A DNA stretch of 64,000 nucleotides. Origin: Planctomycetota bacterium (lineage in GTDB: Bacteria > Planctomycetota > UBA1135 > GCA-002686595). Shown piece by piece: positions 34,105 to 43,436 of the stretch (positions are counted from its first letter, which is position 1; each line of letters begins with the position of its first letter). The translations under genes were made by a program, and so were the position numbers. The notes under the pieces are model-generated. The model was not told where the DNA came from. It did no database searches and worked only from the letters and a program-made list of their open reading frames with translations. Location of the stretch: contig SIAI01000009.1 of NCBI GenBank assembly GCA_009691855.1, positions 36,383 to 100,382 of the forward strand, read 5' to 3'.

Positions 34105-34821
34105 ATGGATCGTGCTTGCCGAACACTTCGAACCACGTGGCTGAGCGATCCGCTCGCAGCCCAAGCCCTGGCGCACGCTTGCGCGGCTTGCGAGCAGTGG
34201 CGGCTCTCCACCGAGCGCCAGCAAGGAGCACTCGCTGCCCTCGCTCGAAAGTGCGCGCCGGCCGCGTTGGAGCAGCGGGTCGCGCAGGAGCTCGACGGCG
34301 ATCGCTCGCGCCGGCTGTACCGCGTGCTCGGCAGCCTGGTGCGCCAAGCGGCACCCCCCGGGCTGGACGAGCGCGTGGCCGGGCACTTCAGCGAGGCGCC
34401 GCGGGTGGGCGACGAGGAGCGCGGGCGGCAACAGGCCGAAGTCCTGCGCGCACTGGACGTGCAGCCGGCGCCGCCCGTGCTCGAGCGACTCCTGAACGAG
34501 GAGCTCGAGCTTCCCTTGCGGCATCGGGCCGAGCGCTTCCCCGGCAGCCTCGGGCGCCTCGCGGCCCCGCCTGAACTCGAGGCTCGCCTCAACGCCACGG
34601 CTCGACGCCGCAACATGCGACGGCTGCTGCTGGCACCCGCCTTGACCCTCGCTGCGGCGGGATTGGTCGTCTGGCTCGTCGCGCGCCAGCCGACTCCAGA
34701 GCCGCGCGCTCATCGCATCACGGTTGTCCAGGCGTCCTCGCTGCGCGAGCTGGATCCGTTGGCGCGCGCGCTGGCCGAAGGCCTCAGCGGGTTCGCCGGC
34801 AGTTCGGGGGAGGCGCGATGA
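34105..34821 (+). CDS. Anti-sigma-like membrane protein with repeated proline motif
   Basis: This 238-residue protein starts 2 bp after the sigma stop. Its N-terminus has HACAAC (His24, Cys26, Cys29), a possible compressed zinc site. Four short units follow a common pattern: CAPAALEQRVAQEL, APPGLDERVAGHF, QPAPPVLERLLNEEL and APPELEARLNATA. One membrane segment (LLLAPALTLAAAGLVVWLVA) is near residue 185, and a short outer tail ends in GEAR. The same motif occurs in the anti-sigma at 27531. Function as the anti-sigma is inferred from position and topology. Confidence 0.8.
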   Translation: MDRACRTLRTTWLSDPLAAQALAHACAACEQWRLSTERQQGALAALARKCAPAALEQRVAQELDGDRSRRLYRVLGSLVRQAAPPGLDERVAGHFSEAPRVGDEERGRQQAEVLRALDVQPAPPVLERLLNEELELPLRHRAERFPGSLGRLAAPPELEARLNATARRRNMRRLLLAPALTLAAAGLVVWLVARQPTPEPRAHRITVVQASSLRELDPLARALAEGLSGFAGSSGEAR

Positions 34822-35831
34822 AGCTCACGGGCTGGATAGGGCTCTGTCTCGCGCTGCTCGCCGGAGCGTGCGAGCGCGGCACGCCCGCCGGTTTCCCGGA
34901 GCAGCCGACCGGTCAAGAGGCGGCCGAGTCGCTGCCGGGCTTCGTGCGTCGGGATGCGCGCCTGCGGGTGGCTCACTCCGGGATCCGACGACTGGAGTTC
35001 GCGGCCCTCTCTGGGCCGGGCCTGGCCTTCGACGAACGCATCACGACCGATGGCGACGGGCACTACGCGCTGGAACCGGCGCAAGGGCTCGAGAGCACCA
35101 CCATCGACAACGGTAGTTTCGAGCTGCTCCATCACCTGCGCGAGGGCTTCTTCTTCCGCTATCGCGACTTCGTGGTGCGCGATGCGCGGACCTTTGCGCG
35201 CAACTGGCGCGTCATCGATCGCGGGCAGAGCACGCTCATTGCCGGGCGCACGTGCGCGCGCTTCCGCGTCGAGCGTGCGCTCGGCACGGCCTGCGCCTAC
35301 GAGCTGTGCGTCGATCCGACGACCGAGCTCGTGCTGGCCAGCGAGGAGTACGACGGCAGCGGCAGCCTGGTCGCTTCGATGACCTATGCCAGCATCGACC
35401 TCACGCCGAACCTGTCGCGCGTGGCCTGGCACCAATCCGGCAATGAGGAGACCAGCCTCGATCGCGCGCACCCACTGGGCGAACAGATCCAGGCCCGTTC
35501 GCTCGAGCCCCGGCTCTTGCCGCAGGGCTATGTTCCGCTCGAGGCCGCAGTCGTGCGCGCGGGCGACGATGCCTGGCTCAAGCTCACCTACTGCGACGGA
35601 GTGCAGCCGTTGTTCTTCCTGCACTCGATCGACGCGAACTCGCTGGGCAAGGCGGCCCAGGTCGATGGCCAGCGCATCGGCGCCACGCCGCGCTCCCCCA
35701 GTTCAGTGGTCGCCTGTCAGGTCGGTTCGGCCACGACCCTGCAGGGCACGGTGGATGGTTTCGAGGTAATCGCGGTCGGCAAGGTTTCGCAGGGGGAACT
35801 GCTCGATCTGCTCGAATCGGCCCGGCCCTAG
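34818..35831 (+). CDS. RseB/MucB-like sigma-regulatory lipoprotein
   Basis: This 337-residue lipoprotein (lipobox LLAGAC) overlaps the anti-sigma gene by ATGA. The N-terminal about 180 residues resemble the LolA/RseB-type half-barrel, with LRVAHSGIRRLEFAAL, FFFRYRDFVVRDARTF and LIAGRTCARFRVE. The second half has PRLLPQGYVPLEAAVV and AWLKLTYCDGVQPLFFLHS, matching the small C-terminal domain of MucB/RseB (typically "lPeGf" and "yszGls.fSVf"). Such proteins protect the anti-sigma from proteolysis and sense lipids or lipopolysaccharide. The call is moderately sure. Confidence 0.7.
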   Translation: MKLTGWIGLCLALLAGACERGTPAGFPEQPTGQEAAESLPGFVRRDARLRVAHSGIRRLEFAALSGPGLAFDERITTDGDGHYALEPAQGLESTTIDNGSFELLHHLREGFFFRYRDFVVRDARTFARNWRVIDRGQSTLIAGRTCARFRVERALGTACAYELCVDPTTELVLASEEYDGSGSLVASMTYASIDLTPNLSRVAWHQSGNEETSLDRAHPLGEQIQARSLEPRLLPQGYVPLEAAVVRAGDDAWLKLTYCDGVQPLFFLHSIDANSLGKAAQVDGQRIGATPRSPSSVVACQVGSATTLQGTVDGFEVIAVGKVSQGELLDLLESARP

Positions 35832-35878
35832 CTAGGTAGCTCTTGGCCTCAGGAGCCGGGCCGCTCCTCCGGGGATGC

Positions 35879-36253
35879 TCAGGCGCTTTCGCCCAGGAAG
35901 CCCAGGCGATCCGAGAGCTCCTCGGCGATCACGCGCGGATCCTCGGCATGGCGCAAGAGCAGAGCTTGCAGGCGCTCGAAGGACTCATAGGGGAGTTCCT
36001 CGAAGCGCATGGCGAATACACCCTCGCCAGCGCGGACCACCACGCCGCGCGCTTCGATCGTGTGGCCTTCGTCGCTCAGTGAGACACGGCAGCGAGTTCC
36101 AGGTGGTGGTGGAGTCGCTACCGTCGCCTGCAACCCGATCACGCTCAGGTTCTGCAGCCCGATCACGGTCGGAGCCGCAGGGGGTGCGATTAGCTCGGCC
36201 TCGATATGCCTTTGGACGCGCGACGCTCGACGACGTTCCGACTCACGGGCCAT
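35879..36253 (-). CDS. PilZ-domain protein
   Basis: This 124-residue single-domain protein starts at ATG 36253. It carries the PilZ pattern for cyclic-di-GMP binding: an Arg-rich start RRASRVQRHIEAEL (RxxxR), then NLSVIGLQATV (equivalent of D/NxSxxG), then RCRVSLSDEG, EARGVVVRAGEGVFAMRFEEL. The tail is helical. It is a likely cytoplasmic c-di-GMP effector. It is divergent from a CheX-like gene, suggesting motility or surface-behaviour regulation in this stretch. Confidence 0.85.
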   Translation of the reverse strand: MARESERRRASRVQRHIEAELIAPPAAPTVIGLQNLSVIGLQATVATPPPPGTRCRVSLSDEGHTIEARGVVVRAGEGVFAMRFEELPYESFERLQALLLRHAEDPRVIAEELSDRLGFLGESA

Positions 36254-36434
36254 GGGGCTCGCCTTCGGAGGCGGGCGCGCGTGGGCTGAAGCCAATTCGG
36301 CCCTCTGGAACAGGGCGCAGAAGAGCTTTCCCCTGCGCGCGGCAAACGGTGGGTGAATAGAGCGCGCACACCCAAGCCGGAGCCCGCCCACGCTCGACAA
36401 GGAACCCCGTACGGAGAGGAGGAGACGACGAGCG

Positions 36435-37022
36435 ATGACTGCCCTACCCACTACGAAGACGTTGGACGAACGAGAACTGGTCGAGCACATCCTGACCCGC
36501 ATGGCGGCCGATCTGTCGATGATCCTCGACCGCGATCTGCTGTTCGAGCACGTCAGCGTCGAACACTCGAAGCAGCGTGCGGCCGGCGAGGGCAGGGTGC
36601 ACATCTCCTTCAAGCTCGGGCTCGACATCGCCGGCGAGTCGAGACAGGGCTGCCTGCTGCTTCCGTTGCCCGAGGCGCTGGCGCTGGCCGGGTACATGAT
36701 GATGCTGCCCGACGATGTCGTGGGCTGCGAGCGCAGCCGCACGGAGCTCGACGGCTCGTTCAAGGAAGCCCTGCTCGAGGTCGGGAAGTTCCTCGCCGGC
36801 GCCTGCGACGCGGTCTTGCGCGCGTTCCCGGTGGAGATCAAGACGCGCTCCGACGGCTGTCAGGGCGTGCGCGCGGGCATCCGTCCCGCGCTGGACTACA
36901 GCGATGGCGATCCGCTGCTCGTCGCCCGCGCGCAGGCCAGGATCCACGACTTCGAGCCATTCGAATTGATTCTGATGCTGCCGAGCATCGAGCAAGCCGC
37001 TCTGGAAAGCGTTTCCGGTTGA
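36435..37022 (+). CDS. CheX/CheC-like protein
   Basis: This 195-residue protein resembles CheX/CheC/FliM-type phosphatase folds in layout: VHISFKLGLDI, CLLLPLPEALALAGYMMMLP, ELDGSFKEALLEVGKFLAGACDAVLRAF (a conserved helix of the type ExxxN in CheC, here ExxxF), and a final strand FELILMLPSIE. The catalytic Asn of CheC/CheX (ExxN) is not evident, so it may be non-catalytic. It is cytoplasmic, with no signal peptide. It sits near a PilZ gene, but no chemotaxis genes adjoin. Confidence 0.6.
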   Translation: MTALPTTKTLDERELVEHILTRMAADLSMILDRDLLFEHVSVEHSKQRAAGEGRVHISFKLGLDIAGESRQGCLLLPLPEALALAGYMMMLPDDVVGCERSRTELDGSFKEALLEVGKFLAGACDAVLRAFPVEIKTRSDGCQGVRAGIRPALDYSDGDPLLVARAQARIHDFEPFELILMLPSIEQAALESVSG

Positions 37023-37201
37023 AGCCGGCGCGCGCGGGATTGTTTCCGGAGTCCTGACCGCGAAACGCGTCAGTTTCCTGCGGTGCGGACGGCGCTGCTG
37101 CCTTGTGCGCGAAGAGCTCTTGCGTCCGGACCACGGCGCACGGGACGGGATAGGTTTCGGTCAAGCCACTGTCAGCCCTCCCCCCAGCCACTTCCAAGCT
37201 C

Positions 37202-37666
37202 ATGAGCTCACAGCCCGAGGAACAGCCTTACTCCGATTCGCACCTCGACTCGCCCGAGTACCGTCGGCGCCTGCTGCGGAAGCTCAACACCTTGATCGCG
37301 GTGCTCGAGGTGGCTTGCGCCAAAGTGCGGCGCTCGCTCGCCAGCCCCGACCCGGATGTCGAGCGGCTGACGCGCATCCAGAACAACCTCAAGGAGACGT
37401 TGCAGGTGTGCCTGCGCGCGAAGAACGCGCTCGAGCGCTCCGAGCAGGGCTCCAGTCAGCCCCAGGTCGCGTCGGAACCGGAGAAGACGATCCCGATGCA
37501 GCTGCCCGCGGCCGCCAATGACGCGCGCCCCGTGCCCGCCCAGAAGGGCGAGCTCGCCTCGGTGGACGAGCAGCGCAAGTTCCAGCGCCTCGGGCCGATC
37601 GATCTGCGCGAGGTGCGCGCCTGCGACCTCGACAATCTGTGTCAGAAACTGATCAGCGAGCTCTGA
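37202..37666 (+). CDS. Conserved-looking hypothetical protein
   Basis: This 154-residue protein has no recognised family. The N-terminal about 80 residues are helical and charged (RRRLLRKLNTLIAVLEVACAKVRRSL, LTRIQNNLKETLQVCLRAKNALE). A flexible Gln/Pro/Ala-rich linker follows, then a short C-terminal domain (RKFQRLGPIDLREVRACDLDNLCQKLISEL). It has no signal peptide or membrane segment. It is preceded by a 179-bp gap and is convergent with nadE. Confidence 0.55.
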   Translation: MSSQPEEQPYSDSHLDSPEYRRRLLRKLNTLIAVLEVACAKVRRSLASPDPDVERLTRIQNNLKETLQVCLRAKNALERSEQGSSQPQVASEPEKTIPMQLPAAANDARPVPAQKGELASVDEQRKFQRLGPIDLREVRACDLDNLCQKLISEL

Positions 37667-37709
37667 ACCCCGGCGCGGCGCGGCGATGCGTCGAGGCGTG
37701 CCCGCTGAT

Positions 37710-38531
37710 TCAGCGCTTCCAGTCGCGCAGGTAGCGGAAGTCGTGTCCGACCGAGCGACGCGAAAGCTTCGCGATCACAGGCGGCACACGCTTGAAGTGG
37801 TTGGCCACCACGCGCGCTGAGACCTGGCGCACGAACTCGCGCTCAAAGCCCTCGGCCACGAGCTCGTCTTCGGAGAAGCGCCGATCGACCATGCAATACA
37901 GCAAGCGGTCGGCCTGGGCGTAGGTGAAGCCCAGCTCGCCCTCGTCCGTCTGACCTTCGAACAGGTCGGCCGAGGGCGGCTTCTGGAGCACTTCGCGCGG
38001 CAGATCGAGCGCGCGTGCGAGCTGGTAGACCTGATGCTTGTAGAGGTCGCCCAGCGGATTCAGGGCGTGCGCTCCGTCGCCCCACTGGGTCGAGTAGCCG
38101 AGCAAGATCTCGCTCTTGTTGCTCGTGCCGATCACCAGCCCGCGCCACTCGACGGACAAGTCGTAGAGCACCGTCATGCGACAGCGCGCCAGGACGTTGC
38201 CGCGCCGGCGCGCGTCGCTGACGCCTTCGCGTTCCAGGTAGCCGTCGGCCATGGCGCTGATGTCGATGCGCTGCAGGGCCAGACCCAGATGCGTGGCGAC
38301 GCTCTGGGAATCGACGGCGCTGTTGGGGTTGGACAGGCGGTAGGGCAGCAGCACGCACAGCACGTTCTCGGGCCCGAAGGCGCGCGCGCACAGCGCCGCG
38401 ATCACCGCCGAATCGATGCCGCCCGAGAGCCCGAGCAGCGCCCGGGTGGCGCCGGCCGAGCGCACTTCCTCGCGTAGGAAGCTCACCAGGAGTTCGCTCA
38501 CGAGCTCGGGCTGGATGTCGAGCTCACTCAT
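37710..38531 (-). CDS. nadE: NAD synthetase, amide-transfer (synthetase) subunit
   Basis: This 273-residue protein is the ATP-pyrophosphatase synthetase part of NAD synthetase, converting deamido-NAD to NAD. The P-loop LLGLSGGIDSAV (residues 32-43) binds the pyrophosphate. IGTSNKSEILLGYSTQWGDGAHALNPLGDLYK and QPKPPSA-type QKPPSADLFEGQTDE follow, and it ends with PVIAKLSRRSVGHDFRYLRDWK. Start ATG 38531 lies inside the 3' end of the upstream nitrilase gene (8-bp overlap). In most glutamine-dependent enzymes these two parts form one polypeptide of about 550 residues or more; here they are separate. Confidence 0.92.
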   Translation of the reverse strand: MSELDIQPELVSELLVSFLREEVRSAGATRALLGLSGGIDSAVIAALCARAFGPENVLCVLLPYRLSNPNSAVDSQSVATHLGLALQRIDISAMADGYLEREGVSDARRRGNVLARCRMTVLYDLSVEWRGLVIGTSNKSEILLGYSTQWGDGAHALNPLGDLYKHQVYQLARALDLPREVLQKPPSADLFEGQTDEGELGFTYAQADRLLYCMVDRRFSEDELVAEGFEREFVRQVSARVVANHFKRVPPVIAKLSRRSVGHDFRYLRDWKR

Positions 38532-39405
38532 CTCGAAGCGCGTGCTCGGCCCGCAGCGCGCGCAGGAGCGGCACGTGGCGACCCAGCTCCGCCGCCAGCA
38601 CCCAGGGCTTCTCGTCGCGCCGCAAGGGCAGCTCGGTGCGCGCGCGCCGCAGCACCGCTGAATCGAGTCGCGCGCTGAGCGTGCCAGGCTCGAGGCCCTC
38701 CAGCGCCGCGCGCGCGTTGGCGTAGGGGTCGAGCACGCGACTGCCGCCGCCGAAGCCGATGCCGTCCTCCCAACCCACGCGGGAGGCATAGGCGACCCAG
38801 GTGCGGTACATCAGGCACGAGGCCGAGAGCAGGATGTTCCAGGTGCGTTGCGAGGCCAGGCCCGGGCCCGGCGCTTCCACCCCGCGCGCTGGCGAGGCGC
38901 TGGCAACGAGCAGCGCGTCGGCGTCGTCGAGGAAGTAGGTGTAGGCCCCCGGCATGTGCCACATGTCCTCGCAGATCAGCGGCCCGAAGCGCCCGTGCCG
39001 GCTCTGGATCACGCGGAACTCCTCGCCTGCGGCGAAGTCGCGGCCCTCGTCGAACAGGCCGTAGGAGACGAGGTGCACCTTGCGGTGCACGCCCAGCACG
39101 CGACCATCCTCGAAAAACACCAGCGAGTTGAACAGGCGCCCTTCTGGGGAGCGCTCGACCATGCCCAGGGCGATGGATAGGTGCCGTGAGCGCTCCAGCA
39201 GCGGACGCAGAAAGGTATCGTCCAAGCTCATGGCCACGTCGGCGACCTGGTCCTTCAAAAAGTAGCCCGTCAGCGAGAGCTCGGGGAACAGGATCAGATC
39301 CGCCGCTCCGGCGAGGGCATCGATCCGCTGCAGGTGATCCTCCAGGTTCGCGCGCAGGTCGCCCAGGGCGGGGTTGGTCTGGGCGACGACGAGCCGACAG
39401 TCCAT
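38524..39405 (-). CDS. Nitrilase-family glutaminase subunit, probable NAD synthetase partner
   Basis: This 293-residue C-N hydrolase has the full Glu-Lys-Cys triad: LILFPELSLTG (Glu42), LGVHRKVHLV (Lys109) and GPLICEDMW (Cys145). This matches the N-terminal glutaminase domain of glutamine-dependent NAD synthetase, where it releases ammonia for the synthetase. The ATG at 39405 (MDCRLVVAQTNP) fits the fold start. It overlaps nadE by 8 bp, and the two are surely cotranscribed. It likely forms a two-protein complex with NadE, with a tunnel for ammonia (inference). Confidence 0.88.
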   Translation of the reverse strand: MDCRLVVAQTNPALGDLRANLEDHLQRIDALAGAADLILFPELSLTGYFLKDQVADVAMSLDDTFLRPLLERSRHLSIALGMVERSPEGRLFNSLVFFEDGRVLGVHRKVHLVSYGLFDEGRDFAAGEEFRVIQSRHGRFGPLICEDMWHMPGAYTYFLDDADALLVASASPARGVEAPGPGLASQRTWNILLSASCLMYRTWVAYASRVGWEDGIGFGGGSRVLDPYANARAALEGLEPGTLSARLDSAVLRRARTELPLRRDEKPWVLAAELGRHVPLLRALRAEHALRDE

Positions 39406-39437
39406 CCAGCCATTGTAAGCAGACGGAGCCGAGGCAT

Positions 39438-39644
39438 TCAGGAGCCGCTGCCCCCGCCGCGCTTCCGCACGGCCTCGCGTAGCAGGAATTCGATGTGCCC
39501 ATTCAGGCTGCGCAGGTCCTGGTTGGCCCAGGAGCGCAGTTCCGCGAGGAGCTCCGGCGGGAGTCGCAGCAGGAAGGGCCGCCGAGCAGGCGCGTCGGAT
39601 TCCTCCTGCGCTTCTCCGCCGGCAGCGCTGTCCTGGCGGGCCAT
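39438..39644 (-). CDS. Arc-type ribbon-helix-helix DNA-binding protein
   Basis: This 68-residue protein consists of a flexible acidic N-terminus followed by PFLLRLPPELLAELRSWANQ and SLNGHIEFLLREAVRKRG, a ribbon-helix-helix domain of the Arc/MetJ family that binds DNA as a dimer. It starts 12 bp after the SPFH gene, so the pair is one transcript. It probably represses its own operon; an inverted repeat upstream of the SPFH gene is a candidate operator. Confidence 0.85.
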   Translation of the reverse strand: MARQDSAAGGEAQEESDAPARRPFLLRLPPELLAELRSWANQDLRSLNGHIEFLLREAVRKRGGGSGS

Positions 39645-39656
39645 GGCAGCTTCTCG

Positions 39657-40541
39657 CTAGGTGTAGAGGCTGCCCGTGTTGATGATCGGCTGGACCGCCG
39701 ACTGCCCGCACAGGACCACCAGCAGGTTGCCGACTAGAGTCGCCTTGCGCTCGTCGTCGAGCTCGATCACGCGCTTCTTGCCCAGGTCCGCCAGGGCTTG
39801 CTCCACGATGCTCACCGCGCCTTCGACGATCTTCTGACGCGCGGCGATGATGGCGGTGGCCTGCTGGCGTTGCAGCATGGCCGAGGCGATCTCGGGCGCG
39901 TAGGCCAGGTGGCTGATGCGTGCCTCGAGCACCTCGATGCCCGCCCGCGCCAGGCGTGCCTGCAGCTCGTGCGTGAGTTCAGCGACCACCGCGGAGGTGT
40001 CCCCGCGCAGCGAGATCGGGTTCTCCTCGGTCTGGCCGTCGTCGTAGGGGTGGGCCTTGGCGATCTCGCGGATGGCCGTTTCCACCTGCACGTCCACGTA
40101 CTTTTCGTGGTCTTCCACGTCGAAGGTGGACTGGGCCGTGTCGTGCACGCGCCACACGATCACGGCGCCGATCTCGATCGGGTTGCCGAGCAGGTCGTTC
40201 ACCTTGATCTTCTCGGAGGCCACGTTGTGGGCTCGCAGCGAGACCGAGTGCTTGGAGGTGAACGGGTTGGTCCAGTAGAAGCCGGCCCGGCGCACGGTGC
40301 CGCGGTAGACCCCGAAGAGCACCAGCACCCTCGAGTGGTTCGGCGTCACGATGAAGAAGCCGCACAGGCACACGACGAGGACCGCCGTGGTCACGCCCGC
40401 AACCGCGAACAGCCAAGGGCGTTGCTGGGCCTGCAGGGCGGCACCGACCCAGACCGCGATTGCGATCAACGGCAGGCCGAAGATGTGCGGCCACGCGCTC
40501 TGGGCCCGGAAGGTCGTCTCGGTGGAATGAGTCTGCTCCAT
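39657..40541 (-). CDS. SPFH/band-7 membrane protein
   Basis: This 294-residue protein has two N-terminal membrane segments (LPLIAIAVWVGAALQ, VAGVTTAVLVVCLCGFFIV) and then an SPFH domain: TPNHSRVLVLFGVYRGTVRRAGFYWTNP, SVSLRAHNVASEKIKVND, PIEIGAVIVWRVHDTAQSTF, ELQARLARAGIEVLEARISHLAYAPEIASAMLQRQQA. It oligomerises in the membrane as in stomatin or flotillin families, which organise membrane proteases and microdomains. ATG 40541 follows GAGGA. Its partner is the RHH regulator directly downstream. Confidence 0.92.
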   Translation of the reverse strand: MEQTHSTETTFRAQSAWPHIFGLPLIAIAVWVGAALQAQQRPWLFAVAGVTTAVLVVCLCGFFIVTPNHSRVLVLFGVYRGTVRRAGFYWTNPFTSKHSVSLRAHNVASEKIKVNDLLGNPIEIGAVIVWRVHDTAQSTFDVEDHEKYVDVQVETAIREIAKAHPYDDGQTEENPISLRGDTSAVVAELTHELQARLARAGIEVLEARISHLAYAPEIASAMLQRQQATAIIAARQKIVEGAVSIVEQALADLGKKRVIELDDERKATLVGNLLVVLCGQSAVQPIINTGSLYT

Positions 40542-40567
40542 GGGATGAATCCTCGGTTGCGATCGGA

Positions 40568-40586
40568 TGATATCTGAAAGATATCA
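40568..40586. promoter_or_regulatory. Candidate operator upstream of the SPFH-RHH operon
   Basis: A perfect inverted repeat, TGATATC-TGAAA-GATATCA, lies 27 bp upstream of the SPFH start in a locally AT-rich gap that stands out from the GC-rich surroundings. It is a good binding-site candidate for the RHH protein encoded in the same operon. Confidence 0.5.
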
Positions 40587-40628
40587 AATTGATTTCGCAA
40601 CCCCAGAGGCGGCATTCGAAGACGCCTC

Positions 40629-40659
40629 ATGTAAACTGCTCAAGCCGTTTTATGTAAAC
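40629..40659. repeat. Two ATGTAAAC direct repeats
   Basis: ATGTAAAC at 40629-40636 and 40652-40659, 23 bp apart start to start (about two helical turns), lie just past the MoxR stop in the same AT-rich gap. They may be regulator-binding sites for the SPFH operon. No gene is seen between 40542 and 40662. Confidence 0.35.
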
Positions 40660-40662
40660 GAC

Positions 40663-41657
<995 letters not shown>

Positions 41658-41661
<4 letters not shown>

Positions 41662-42362
41662 GCGGCGCGCTCCAGGATAAGGTCCTGGAGCTCGGCCAGG
41701 CTGCTGACGACGGGACACAGTTCGCGCTCACGGGCGCCTAGCCGATTCTGGTGGTCGACCAGCACCGCCGCGATGCCGCAGCTCAGCGCCCCAGCTCCGT
41801 CGCAGCGTGCGTCGTCGCCGGCGTGCAAGCAGGATCCCGGAGCGAGGCCTACGCGCTCCAGCGCCAGACGGAAGATCGCGGGATCGGGCTTCTCGCACCC
41901 CAGCGCGGCCGAGCCCAGGACGAAATCGAAGGCAGAGTCGAGCTCCAACGCCCTGAGGAGCTGCGGCAAGCGCGCGCTCCAGTTCGAGATCAAACCCAGG
42001 CGCAACCGGCGCGCGCGAAGGGTTCCCAGGAGCTCTCGCGCTCCGGGATAGAGCGCGAAGGTGCGCGCGTCCTCGAAGCGCGCGAAGAGCTGCTCGGAGA
42101 GCGCGTCGAACTGGGCGGGCGCCAGACCCTCGGGGGCGAAGATGTGACGCTGGAACGAGCGGAACCACGCGTCGGTGTAGCGGAAGGCGCCCTCGAGTTC
42201 CTGCGGCAGTTCGGCATGCGCGCGGGCCATGCGCAGGCCCATCTCCTCCCGGGCGATTGCCAGCCCCTGATGCCGCGCCTCCTCGGAGTAGATCGCCGCG
42301 CGCGGAATGCGCTCGTACAGGAGGGTGTTGCCGAGGTCCAAGAAGACGGCCGCGATCGGCAT
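41658..42362 (-). CDS. HAD-superfamily hydrolase
   Basis: This 234-residue HAD-IA-like protein has motif I FLDLGNTLLYE (nucleophile Asp9, but the second Asp of DxD is Gly), motif II LISNWSARL, motif III CEKPDPAIF and motif IV LHAGDDARCDGAGA. The Gly at position 11 may reduce phosphatase chemistry or change the reaction; several HAD members with DLG start motifs exist. Substrate is unknown. It is coupled to moxR by a start-stop overlap. Confidence 0.82.
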
Positions 42363-42433
42363 TGGTTTTTCGAGGTCGGCTGGAGATCCGCGGAAGCGTC
42401 GGCCGATGCTCGGAGGGGGGAAGACTAGCCTTC

Positions 42434-43399
42434 ATGGGGATTGGGGGAACGAGCTTCCGGCGGCTCGCGTTCGGGTTCGGCGTTCTTGGCGCCATCGCGA
42501 TCGTCGCTTGCCGGACGGGCCTAGAGCCCGCGAGCCTGCACGAGCTGCAGGTCGTGGTTGCTCCGGGCGAGCCGAGCCTGGCGTTGGGCCACCGCTTCGG
42601 CCGATGGCTCGAGGTCGAAGTCGATCCCGCCGGTCGCGAGGCGCTCGAACAGGCTTGCCTGCTGGAGCAGAAGGGGGAGTCCGAGCGCGCGATCGAGCTC
42701 CTGGGAGAGGCGCTGAGGGACGTCACCCACTCGGCCCCGCTGTTCCTGGCGCGGGGTGCCCTCTACGTCGCCGCCGGCTATCCGCGCGCCGCCGCAGGGG
42801 ACTTCCAGCGCGCCGTGGATCTGGCGCCAGACCGGGCCGACGGTTGGTACGCACTGGGACACGCCTACGAGGTGCTAGGACTCTCACGGCAGGCTCTGGA
42901 AGCACTCAAGCACGCGCTGGCTCTGGGTCGCGAGAACAGCGCTTTGCAGCTCTCTCTGGCGCGGGTCTATCGCGCGCTCGGGCGTCTGGGGCCGTCGGCA
43001 CGGCACTACGAGCTCGCTCTGGCCCAGCTCGATCCGCCGCCCGCTGACCTCCTGATCGAGGCCGCCGTGCTGACGACCGAAGACTCTACCCAGGCTTCCG
43101 GGGTCGAAGCGCTGCGCGAGCGCTTGGAGTCGTGCGAGGGCGTGCAGCTCTCGGACGATGCCTGGCTGCTGCGCGCGCTGCTGCGCGAAGTCCGCGGCGA
43201 GCCGTTTGTGAACGTGGCCGCGACCTTCCGCGCAATCGAGGTGGGGCTTGCAGATCTGGCGCTCCTCACGCAAAACCTGCTGATCGCGCAGCAGCTCGAT
43301 GATCCCGAGACCGCCGCGGAGGCCCGCGCGCGCGTGCTCGCCGGCGTGACGGATGCAGCGCGTCGGACGGCGCTGGAACGCTGCCTGCCGCGGCCTTGA
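42434..43399 (+). CDS. TPR-repeat lipoprotein
   Basis: This 321-residue lipoprotein (lipobox AIVAC) has a TPR-rich middle: ALEQACLLEQKGESERAIELLGEAL, APLFLARGALYVAAGYPRAAAGDFQRAVDLAP, ADGWYALGHAYEVLGLSRQALEAL, SALQLSLARVYRALGRLGPS. The last about 90 residues are helical and unrecognised. It is an outer-membrane or periplasmic scaffold by family analogy. It is divergent from the HAD/MoxR pair and convergent with MltA. Confidence 0.8.
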   Translation: MGIGGTSFRRLAFGFGVLGAIAIVACRTGLEPASLHELQVVVAPGEPSLALGHRFGRWLEVEVDPAGREALEQACLLEQKGESERAIELLGEALRDVTHSAPLFLARGALYVAAGYPRAAAGDFQRAVDLAPDRADGWYALGHAYEVLGLSRQALEALKHALALGRENSALQLSLARVYRALGRLGPSARHYELALAQLDPPPADLLIEAAVLTTEDSTQASGVEALRERLESCEGVQLSDDAWLLRALLREVRGEPFVNVAATFRAIEVGLADLALLTQNLLIAQQLDDPETAAEARARVLAGVTDAARRTALERCLPRP

Positions 43400-43403
43400 G
43401 GCC

Positions 43404-43420
43404 AGCGTGCGAGGCACGCT
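43404..43420. terminator. Bidirectional hairpin between convergent genes
   Basis: AGCGTGC (43404-43410) pairs with GCACGCT (43414-43420) around GAG, in the 37-bp gap between the TPR lipoprotein and MltA stops. It could end both transcripts. Confidence 0.45.
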
Positions 43421-43436
43421 CGTTCGGCCGCGACGA

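Noticed and set aside
26929..35831. Two sigma cassettes as a recent duplication
   Set aside because: The sigma proteins and third genes differ clearly; only the short repeat in the anti-sigma proteins is shared.
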